Positions 25,699-32,541 of a stretch of 32,541 bases of DNA are shown piece by piece; position 1 is the stretch's first letter, and the number at the start of each line of letters is the position of its first letter. This DNA is from Duganella phyllosphaerae. Its GTDB lineage: Bacteria > Pseudomonadota > Gammaproteobacteria > Burkholderiales > Burkholderiaceae_D. The notes below the pieces were generated by a model, which saw only the letters and a list, made by a program, of their open reading frames with translations, made no database searches and had not been told where the DNA came from. The position numbers and the translations under genes are program-made. The stretch is taken from contig NZ_LROM01000046.1 of NCBI RefSeq assembly GCF_001758785.1, forward strand, positions 1-32,541. Direction: 5' to 3'.

Positions 25699-27849
25699 AT
25701 GCAAACACGACACGAATTCATGCCCACTCATTCCATTCTCACTTTCACTACCCTGCGCACGGCCGGCCTGTGCGCGCTGGCGCTGCCGCTCGCGGCCAAC
25801 GCCCAGCAAGCCGACGCCACCCTGCCCACCGTCGTCGTCACCGCCCGCGACGACAGCGGCGGCCTGCACAGCAGCGCCGGCACCGGCTCCAACCTCGACC
25901 TCTCGCGCTTCGAGACCCCGGCCAGCGTGGACGCCATCACCGCCCGGCAGCTCGAACAGCGCGGTGACCGCAGCCTGGTCGATGCCATCACCCGCGCGCC
26001 CGGCGTGAGCGCCATGCCGCATCCGGGCAATGGCGGCTCGTCGGTGGCTGCGCGCGGCTTTACCGACACCCTGTCGGTCATGCGTTTGTACGATGGCATG
26101 CGCCAGTACGGCGGCGTGGGCCTGACCTTTCCGTTCGATACCTGGGCCATCGAGCGCATCGAAGTGCTGCGCGGACCGGCGTCCGTGATTTACGGCGACG
26201 GCGCCATCGGCGCGGTGATCAACGTGGTGCCGAAGCAGCCCACGCGCGGCGGCATCGAGACCGACGTGCAGGCGGGGCTGGGCACCGAGCACGGCCGCCG
26301 CTTCGCGGTAGGCAGCGGTGGCGCCATCGATGAGCGCTGGTCATACCGTTTTGACGCCAGCACCGACCGGGCCGACGGCTGGGTGGACCGTGGCCGCTAC
26401 AGCAACCGCGCCGTCTCGGGCGCAGTACGGTTCGATATCTCGCCGCGCCTCAATGTGCGCCTGAGCGCGGCGCGGGGCCGGCAGCAGCCCATGAATTATT
26501 TCGGCACGCCGCTGGTGGACGGCAAGCCCGATCCGGCGCTGGCGTCCAAAAACTACAATGTCGCCGACAGCGTGATGCAGTACGACGACCGCTGGCTCGA
26601 CCTGCTGCTCAACTGGACTCCGAACGACAGCACCACCGTGCGCAGCCGCTTCTACAATATCGACAGCAAGCGCCACTGGCGCGATGTCGAAGCGTACCGC
26701 TACAACGACGCCACCGGCCTGATCGACCGGTCCGACGCCACCGAGATTTATCACGACCAGACGCAGACCGGCAACACCACCGACGCCGCCTTCAAGGGCC
26801 ATCTGCTGGGCCTGGAAAACCGCTTCGCCATCGGCTTTGACGTCAATTCCAGCGCCTTCAAACACAGCAACAACACCTACGTTGGCGACGCCACCTCGGT
26901 CGATCCCTATCAACCTGATCCCGGCTGGTTCAGCAGCCCGGTCCCCACTATTCCGCGCTACGCCAGCAAGGCGCGCCAGTACGCGGTGTTCGCCGAAAAC
27001 CGGCTGGCGGTCACCGGCCAGTGGTCGCTGCTGGCTGGCGTGCGCTACGACCATGCCAGCGTGCGCCGCACCGACCTGGTGGCCGATCGCCTCGCTTATG
27101 ACAAAACCTTCAGCAACGTCGGCTGGCGGCTAGGTACCGTGTACCAGGTCACGCCGGCGCTGGCGCTGTACGGCCAGGTGGCCCGGGCGGCTGATCCGGT
27201 CAGCTCCCTGTTCTTCCTGTCGGCCGCCAACAGCGCGTTCAAGAACGCCACCGGCCGGCAAGTGGAGGTCGGCGTCAAGCAGGCCTTTGCCGGCAACGCC
27301 GCCGAGTGGACGCTGGCCGTGTACGACATCACCAAGAACAACCTGCTCACGCGCGACGCCACCAATCCAAGCCGCAGTCTGCAGGTGGGCGAGCGCACCT
27401 CGCGCGGCGTGGAAGCCACGGTGACAGCGGCGCTGGCGCCCGGTTGGCGCGTGGAGGCCAATGCGTCGCTGCTGCGCGCGCGCTTCGAGGACTTCAGCGA
27501 AGTGGCGGGCGGCCTGCTGGTGTCCCGCGCCGGCAACACGCCGCCAGACGTGCCGCGGCGCCTGGCCAACCTGTGGCTCCACCACGAGCTTGCCCCCGCC
27601 TGGACCGCCAGCGCGGGCCTGCGCTACGTGGGCGAACGCAATGCCGACAACGCCAACACGCTCAAGCTGCCGTCGTACGCGGTGACCGATGCCGCGCTGC
27701 GCTGGAAGGTCTCCAGCGCCACCAGTGTCGCGCTACGGGTGGCCAATCTGTTCGACCGGCGCTACTTCACGACCGCCTACTACACGCCTACCCAGTGGTT
27801 CTATGGCCAGGACCGGCGCGCGGACCTGGTTGTCAACCACCGCTTTTAA
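25699..27849 (+). CDS. TonB-dependent outer-membrane receptor (siderophore/metal type)
   Basis: A 716-residue receptor for energised uptake across the outer membrane. A signal peptide ends near LPLAANAQQ; a TonB-box-like TVVVTAR follows, then the plug domain (about 60-175; PASVDAITARQLEQRGDRSL, IERIEVLRGPASVIYGDGAI, GAVINVVPK) and a 22-strand-type barrel ending in the terminal Phe (DLVVNHRF). The plug and barrel resemble FhuA-like ferric-siderophore receptors. An internal ATG at 25720 (MPTHSILTF) gives a cleaner signal peptide and may be the true start; neither has a clear Shine-Dalgarno. The PepSY membrane protein starts 12 bp downstream with a strong ribosome-binding site, which supports an iron-siderophore role; copper or another metal remains possible because of the DUF2946 neighbour. 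Confidence 0.9.
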   Translation: MQTRHEFMPTHSILTFTTLRTAGLCALALPLAANAQQADATLPTVVVTARDDSGGLHSSAGTGSNLDLSRFETPASVDAITARQLEQRGDRSLVDAITRAPGVSAMPHPGNGGSSVAARGFTDTLSVMRLYDGMRQYGGVGLTFPFDTWAIERIEVLRGPASVIYGDGAIGAVINVVPKQPTRGGIETDVQAGLGTEHGRRFAVGSGGAIDERWSYRFDASTDRADGWVDRGRYSNRAVSGAVRFDISPRLNVRLSAARGRQQPMNYFGTPLVDGKPDPALASKNYNVADSVMQYDDRWLDLLLNWTPNDSTTVRSRFYNIDSKRHWRDVEAYRYNDATGLIDRSDATEIYHDQTQTGNTTDAAFKGHLLGLENRFAIGFDVNSSAFKHSNNTYVGDATSVDPYQPDPGWFSSPVPTIPRYASKARQYAVFAENRLAVTGQWSLLAGVRYDHASVRRTDLVADRLAYDKTFSNVGWRLGTVYQVTPALALYGQVARAADPVSSLFFLSAANSAFKNATGRQVEVGVKQAFAGNAAEWTLAVYDITKNNLLTRDATNPSRSLQVGERTSRGVEATVTAALAPGWRVEANASLLRARFEDFSEVAGGLLVSRAGNTPPDVPRRLANLWLHHELAPAWTASAGLRYVGERNADNANTLKLPSYAVTDAALRWKVSSATSVALRVANLFDRRYFTTAYYTPTQWFYGQDRRADLVVNHRF

Positions 27850-27861
27850 GGGAGGCCGTCG

Positions 27862-29382
27862 ATGCGCCGCATTGTGTACCTGGTCCACCGCTGGACCGGC
27901 ATCGCCATGTGCGCCCTGGTGGCGCTGTGGTTCGTCAGCGGCGTGGTGATGCTGTTCGTCGGCTATCCCAAGCTCACGCCCGCCGAGCGCCTGGCCGCGC
28001 TGCCGCCGCTGGCGGCCGGCGTCACCACCGAGCCGGCGCAAGCGCTGGCGGCCAGCCGCGCTGCTGGCGGCAACGTCGCCGCAGTCAGCACCATCACGCT
28101 CACCGCGATCGGCGGCCGTCCGCATTACCAGTTGCTGGCGCAGGATGGCCGCACCACGCAGGTGGATGCCATCACCGGCGCCCTGGCGCACCAGCCCGAT
28201 GCGCAGGCGGCGCTTGCGGCTGCACGCATGTTCCGGCCCGGCGTGGCGGCGCATTACGCCGGCCTGGTGGAGGAAGATCGCTGGACCCACTCGCGCAGCC
28301 TCAATCCGCACCGGCCGCTGCACGTGGTGGAACTCGATGACGACGCCGCCACGCGCGTGTATGTGTCGTCGGCAACCGGGCAAGTGATGCTCGACGCGCC
28401 GCGCGCCGAGCGTTACTGGAACTTCGCCGGCGCCTGGCTGCACTGGCTGTACCTGCTGCGCCAGCAGAACACAGATCCGGTGTGGACCTGGATCCTGATC
28501 GGCCTGGCCGCCGTGGGCACGCTGTCGGCGGTGACCGGCATGGTCAATGGCGTGCAGCGCTGGCGCTTCCGGGGGCGCTACAAGAGCGGTGCACGCACGC
28601 CGTACCGCGAATTGGCCATGCGCTGGCATCACTTGCTGGGCCTGGTGTTCGGCGTGGTGCTGTGCACATGGATATTCAGCGGCCTGATGTCGATGAACCC
28701 CTTGGGCGTGTTCAATGCGCGCGGCGCCAAGCCGGATGCGGTGACCATGCAGGGCGGCTCGCCGGCCAGCGTGCGCTTGCCGCAGCCGGTGGCGCAGGTG
28801 CTGGCGTTACTGCACGCACAGTCGTTCGCGCCGCGCGAGCTGGAATGGCGCGTGTTCGATGGCGCACCGTTCATCGTGGCGCGCGATGGCAGCAACGATA
28901 CCCGCATCGTGCAGGCCGATGGCGAACGCTTGGTGGTGGCGCGGCAGTGGCCGCAGGCGCGCCTGGCAGCGGCCGCCCGCAAGCTGCTGGCGTACCCGGT
29001 GCAGTCGGTCGAGCTGTTGAGTGCGCCGGACGCCTATTACTACCGGCGCGGCGATGCCTCCATGTACGGCGGCAACGAGCGGCGCCTGCCGGCCTTGCGC
29101 GTGGTGTTCGACGACCCCGGCCGCACCTGGGTGTATCTCGACGCCGCCACCGGCCAGGTGTTGCTGAGCGTGGACAGTACCCAGCGCATCGGCCGCTGGC
29201 TGTTCAATTTTTTGCACAGCTGGGACTTGCCGGCCTTGCTGGCGCCGGGGCAGGGCTGGGTGCGCGTAGCGGTCCTGGTCGTGCTGAGCCTGGGAGGGCT
29301 GCTGCTGAGCGCCACGGCGATTGTCATCGCGGTGCGGCGAGTACGGCGCGTGGTGTTGGTCAGTCGGGCAGAAATTCCTTAA
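27862..29382 (+). CDS. PepSY-associated transmembrane protein (putative siderophore-iron reductase)
   Basis: A 506-residue inner-membrane protein with helices at about 5-32, 206-230, 253-277 and 466-491 and two large periplasmic PepSY-like regions. The helices carry His residues suited to heme (LVHRWTG near the N-terminus, LHWLYLL, RWHHLLGL and FLHSWDLP), the pattern of PepSY-TM proteins, some of which reduce ferric siderophores in the inner membrane. A strong Shine-Dalgarno (AAGGGAGG, ending 6 nt before the ATG) follows the receptor stop closely, so the two genes are co-transcribed. I infer iron release or transfer for the siderophore brought in by the receptor. Confidence 0.85.
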   Translation: MRRIVYLVHRWTGIAMCALVALWFVSGVVMLFVGYPKLTPAERLAALPPLAAGVTTEPAQALAASRAAGGNVAAVSTITLTAIGGRPHYQLLAQDGRTTQVDAITGALAHQPDAQAALAAARMFRPGVAAHYAGLVEEDRWTHSRSLNPHRPLHVVELDDDAATRVYVSSATGQVMLDAPRAERYWNFAGAWLHWLYLLRQQNTDPVWTWILIGLAAVGTLSAVTGMVNGVQRWRFRGRYKSGARTPYRELAMRWHHLLGLVFGVVLCTWIFSGLMSMNPLGVFNARGAKPDAVTMQGGSPASVRLPQPVAQVLALLHAQSFAPRELEWRVFDGAPFIVARDGSNDTRIVQADGERLVVARQWPQARLAAAARKLLAYPVQSVELLSAPDAYYYRRGDASMYGGNERRLPALRVVFDDPGRTWVYLDAATGQVLLSVDSTQRIGRWLFNFLHSWDLPALLAPGQGWVRVAVLVVLSLGGLLLSATAIVIAVRRVRRVVLVSRAEIP

Positions 29383-29468
29383 AAGTAACTTTTCCGCATG
29401 TTATCAGAGCATAATGTCACCAACAATAGCGGTCTGTGCTCCCGGGCCGCATTCAATGGATGACGCCC

Positions 29469-30509
29469 ATGACAGTTTTGGTAATTGACGACGACCAGAT
29501 CAACCTGGACCTTTTTTGCCTGATGCTCAGCATGCTCGACATGGCCACGCCGGTGCCGCTCAGGCATGCCCAGGCGGCCCTGGAATGGTGCACGTCAAAT
29601 ACGCCGGACCTGGTGGTGGTCGACTACCTGATGCCCGATATCGACGGCCTGGCTTTCCTGCGCCGCTTTCGCGCTTTGCCGGGCATGCGCGAGGTGCCGG
29701 TAGTGATGGTCACCGGCGCCACCGAAGTGGCGATCCGCCACGAAGCGCTGCGCTTGAGCGCCAACGATTTTCTGACCAAGCCGGTCAACGGCATCGAGTT
29801 CAATGTCAGGATCGGTAACCTGCTGGCGCTGCAGCACGCGCGCCAGCAACTGGCGCAGCGTGCCGAGACGCTCGACATCGCCGTGCGCAAGGCCACCGCC
29901 GACATCGTCGCCCGCGAGCACGAAGCGATCCACCGCCTGTCGCGCGCTGCCGAGTTCCGTGATGCCGACACCGGCTTTCACCTGTCGCGCATGGCGGCCT
30001 ACTCGCGCCTGATCGCCGTCCAGCTGGGCTTGCCGGAAGCAGAGTGCGACCTCATCTGCGACGCCGCGCCGATGCACGATATCGGCAAGGTGGGCATTGC
30101 CGACGCCGTATTACTGAAGCCGGGCCCGCTCAACGACGAAGAGCGCGCCATCATGCAGCGCCACCCCCAGATCGGCGCTGACATCCTGGTCGGCAGCGAG
30201 TCGCCGTTGCTGCAGGCGGGCGCCGTGATCGCGATCAGCCACCACGAGCGCTACGACGGCGGCGGCTACCCGCATGGCCTTGCGGGCGAGGCCATTCCGT
30301 TGTACGGACGCATCATCGCCGTGGCTGACGTTTTCGATGCCCTGACCAACGCCCGCCCGTACAAGCCGGCCTGGCCGCTCGAGCGCGCCATCGACTTTCT
30401 GCACGCGCAAAAGGGAACGCATTTCGATCCCGCTTGCGTCGATGCGCTGCTGGCTAACATGGATGCGGTGCTGGCGATCCAGCGGCGCTTCCAGCACGAT
30501 CAAGCCTGA
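29469..30509 (+). CDS. HD-GYP response regulator (probable c-di-GMP phosphodiesterase)
   Basis: A 346-residue two-domain protein. The receiver domain (1-120) begins TVLVIDDDQINLDLF, with the phospho-acceptor Asp52 (VVVDYLMPDIDG) and the switch Lys in TKP. A helical linker (125-160) leads to an HD-GYP domain with HDIGK (His203-Asp204), ISHHERYDGGGYPHGL and AVADVFDALTNARPYK, all residues needed for metal binding and c-di-GMP hydrolysis. Starts at 29460 and 29469 are both possible; I prefer 29469 because it gives the usual receiver N-terminus. Neither has a good Shine-Dalgarno. The hybrid sensor kinase begins 18 bp downstream and is the likely phosphodonor. Phosphorylation probably sets phosphodiesterase activity and thus motility or biofilm behaviour; the stimulus is unknown. 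Confidence 0.92.
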   Translation: MTVLVIDDDQINLDLFCLMLSMLDMATPVPLRHAQAALEWCTSNTPDLVVVDYLMPDIDGLAFLRRFRALPGMREVPVVMVTGATEVAIRHEALRLSANDFLTKPVNGIEFNVRIGNLLALQHARQQLAQRAETLDIAVRKATADIVAREHEAIHRLSRAAEFRDADTGFHLSRMAAYSRLIAVQLGLPEAECDLICDAAPMHDIGKVGIADAVLLKPGPLNDEERAIMQRHPQIGADILVGSESPLLQAGAVIAISHHERYDGGGYPHGLAGEAIPLYGRIIAVADVFDALTNARPYKPAWPLERAIDFLHAQKGTHFDPACVDALLANMDAVLAIQRRFQHDQA

Positions 30510-30527
30510 CCCCGGACATCGCCCACC

Positions 30528-32541
30528 ATGCCTGATTCAAGACGCTCTCGCACCCTTATCGTCGCCACCGGCGCAGCGCTCTTGTTGACCATAGCGGCCA
30601 CCCTTGGCGTAGCGCTATACGGCGCCCGGAACAGCGAAATCGAGGCCTGGCGCGAGCAGCTCGATGGCACGGCCTTGCTGCTGGCGGAGCAAACCGCGCA
30701 CGAGATGAGCGCCGCCGACCTGGTACTCGACAGCATGCTCGAGCGCATACGCCTGATCGGTGTACGCGATGGCGCCGATTTGCGCCGCAGTTTGGGCGGC
30801 CGGGAAGAGTTCGAGCGACTGATGGAGCGCAACCGGGTGCTGCCACAGATCGACGTTGCCAGCATCGTCGCGGCGGACGGCCAGGTCATCAACTTCTCGC
30901 GCAGCTTTCCGGCACCGCCGATCAACCTGGCCGAACGCGACTACTTCCAGGCCCACCACGCGCGCGCGGACCTGGGCCTGTACATCAGCGCGCCGGTGCG
31001 CAACAAGGGCAACGGCGCCTGGACGTTCTATCTCTCGCGCCGCATCTCGGCGCCCGATGGCAGCTTTATCGGCGTGGTGCTGGTGGGGATATCGAGCCGG
31101 CAGATCAGCAGCTTTTACAGCAAGATCAAGCTGGACGGGCAGGGCACGGTCACCCTGTTCCGGCGCGACCGTACGGTGCTGGCGCGCTGGCCGGCAGAGG
31201 ACGCCGTGCTCGGTACCATCGCCAGCGACGTGCGCAGCTACGAAGACATCGAACGCCAGTTGCGCCTCGCCGGCACGGCGGTGGATGACAAGGTGCAATC
31301 GGCGCCAGGCGTCGCCCGCACCAGGACGCTGGCTGCCGAACGGGTGATTCCGAATTGTCCGCTGATGATCAAGGTCGCCATCCCGGAGCAGGTCTTCCTC
31401 GAACAATGGCGCTATTTTGCCGGGCAACTGGGGCTGGTGGGTGCCGTGTGCGGCCTGGCGGTGCTGGCCGCCTGCGTGACGGTCTGGCGCGCCATGCACA
31501 AGCGCGACCTGGCCCTGCGCGAGCAGCGCACGCTCAAGGTGGCCGCCGACCAGGCCAACGCGGCCAAATCGGTCTTCCTGGCCATGATGAGCCACGAAAT
31601 CCGCACGCCGCTCACCGCGATCATCGGCTTTGCCGAACAGCTGGCGCAGCAAGGGCCCACGCCAGCCGGTGAGCTGGGAGGAATCATCGCCCGCAACGGC
31701 CAGCACCTGCTGCAACTGATGAACGACGTGCTCGATATGTCCAAGGTGGAGTCGGGCAAACTGGTGCTCGAACGATTGCCGTTTGTGCCGGCGGAAGTGC
31801 TCGACACCGTGTCGGCGCTGATGCGCGGGTCGGCGCGGCAGCGCGCCATCGCCTATACCGCCGAACTGCGCGCCACCGTGCCGCCGCAGGTGCTGGGCGA
31901 CCCCACGCGCTGGCGGCAAATCCTGCTCAACCTGGTCTCGAACGCCATCAAGTTCACCGAGGAGGGCGGGATCGAGGTGGCGCTCTGGTACGACCAGCAG
32001 CACGAGCTGCTGTATTGCAGCGTGCGCGACACCGGCATCGGCATGGATGCGCAGCAGGTGGCCGCGCTGTTCACACCGTTCAACCAGGCCGACAGCAGCG
32101 TGGCCCGGCGCTTTGGCGGCACCGGCCTGGGGCTGTACCTGGTGCACCAGCTGGCCGGTGCCATGGGCGGCGGCGTGACGGTCGAGAGCACTCCGGGCGT
32201 GGGCACCATCATGACGGTCTCGATCCAGGCGCCCGGGGCCATGATTGCCGAGCCGGCGCCGTCTGCATCGCTCGACTGCGCACCGCCGCAACTGGCCGGC
32301 CGGGTGCTGGTGGTGGAAGACGGCGCCGACAACCGCATGCTGGTGCGCGCGCTGCTCGAGAGCATGGGCGTGGAGGTGCTGTGCGCCGACAACGGCGAGC
32401 AGGGCGTGGCGCGTGCGCTGGCCACGTTGCCCGACCTGGTACTGATGGATATCCACATGCCGGTGATGGACGGCGTGACCGCCACCGCGCGCTTGCGCCA
32501 GGCTGGCTTCCAGCGGCCGGTGGTGGCGCTCACTGCCGACG
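30528..32541 (+). CDS. Hybrid sensor histidine kinase with dCache domain, truncated by window end
   Basis: An open frame of 671 codons that continues past the window. Order: transmembrane helix (about 9-32), periplasmic dCache-like sensor (40-285; ADGQVINFSRSFPAPPINLAERDYF; FYLSRRISAPDGSFIGVVLVGI), second helix (about 296-322), HisKA with phospho-acceptor His356 (MMSHEIRTPLTAIIGF), HATPase with N-box (LLNLVSNAIKFT), DTGIGM and GTGLGL, then a receiver domain with Asp641 (LVLMDIHMPVMDG). An Hpt domain may follow beyond the window. The ATG at 30528 lies 18 bp after the HD-GYP gene, so the pair forms one operon. dCache domains typically bind amino acids, carboxylates or similar small ligands; the ligand here cannot be told. 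Confidence 0.93.
   Translation, partial: MPDSRRSRTLIVATGAALLLTIAATLGVALYGARNSEIEAWREQLDGTALLLAEQTAHEMSAADLVLDSMLERIRLIGVRDGADLRRSLGGREEFERLMERNRVLPQIDVASIVAADGQVINFSRSFPAPPINLAERDYFQAHHARADLGLYISAPVRNKGNGAWTFYLSRRISAPDGSFIGVVLVGISSRQISSFYSKIKLDGQGTVTLFRRDRTVLARWPAEDAVLGTIASDVRSYEDIERQLRLAGTAVDDKVQSAPGVARTRTLAAERVIPNCPLMIKVAIPEQVFLEQWRYFAGQLGLVGAVCGLAVLAACVTVWRAMHKRDLALREQRTLKVAADQANAAKSVFLAMMSHEIRTPLTAIIGFAEQLAQQGPTPAGELGGIIARNGQHLLQLMNDVLDMSKVESGKLVLERLPFVPAEVLDTVSALMRGSARQRAIAYTAELRATVPPQVLGDPTRWRQILLNLVSNAIKFTEEGGIEVALWYDQQHELLYCSVRDTGIGMDAQQVAALFTPFNQADSSVARRFGGTGLGLYLVHQLAGAMGGGVTVESTPGVGTIMTVSIQAPGAMIAEPAPSASLDCAPPQLAGRVLVVEDGADNRMLVRALLESMGVEVLCADNGEQGVARALATLPDLVLMDIHMPVMDGVTATARLRQAGFQRPVVALTAD

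Overview
The window is a high-GC, densely coded chromosomal stretch. Gene content (HGPNGEHLD-type metal RND operon, transglutaminase/circularly permuted ATP-grasp locus, DUF2946 before a TonB receptor, HD-GYP next to a dCache hybrid kinase) and codon use suggest a betaproteobacterium, most likely Oxalobacteraceae (Massilia/Duganella/Janthinobacterium type). This is inference from gene families; there is no rRNA or other taxonomic marker. I saw no tRNA, rRNA, IS element or CRISPR array. No gene-free stretch exceeds about 210 bp.

Layout. (1) 1-5668, + strand: end of a CzcC/TolC-like outer-membrane protein, a membrane-anchored periplasmic protein, an RND adaptor, a CusA/CzcA-type pump and a small periplasmic protein, forming a metal-efflux operon with ATGA overlaps. 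The first 54 bases are not part of it: they are an inverted near-copy of 4268-4321, so the window edge is a chimeric or rearranged junction. (2) 5682-8870, - strand: catalase-related protein, a conserved protein of unknown function and a DyP-type peroxidase, a heme-peroxidase cassette. (3) 9030-10778: divergent LysR regulator and SDR oxidoreductase, with a perfect 18-bp palindrome between them. (4) 10784-11514, - strand: PIN-domain toxin with a probable antitoxin. (5) 11575-20622: three transglutaminase-like proteins, one fused to DUF2126, a circularly permuted ATP-grasp/Alpha-E fusion, and a zinc-ribbon HExxH metallopeptidase. This is the most interesting part: a predicted but essentially uncharacterised peptide ligation/cleavage system. 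(6) 20800-25151, + strand: aconitase paralogue, a GntR/FCD regulator with what looks like two winged-helix domains, and a solute-binding-protein fold without signal peptide; the promoter carries a 9-bp inverted repeat around its -10. (7) 25233-29382, + strand: DUF2946 protein, TonB-dependent receptor and PepSY membrane protein, probably for metal or siderophore uptake. (8) 29469-end, + strand: HD-GYP response regulator and a hybrid sensor kinase cut by the window end.

How the genes work together. Regions 1 and 7 both handle metals (export and import). Region 2 handles peroxides, but no shared regulation with the metal genes is visible. Region 5 contains an activating/ligating enzyme, several Cys-protease-fold enzymes and a metalloprotease, consistent with making and removing an amide-linked modification; the substrate cannot be read from sequence. 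Region 6 looks like a self-contained, self-regulated tricarboxylate module.
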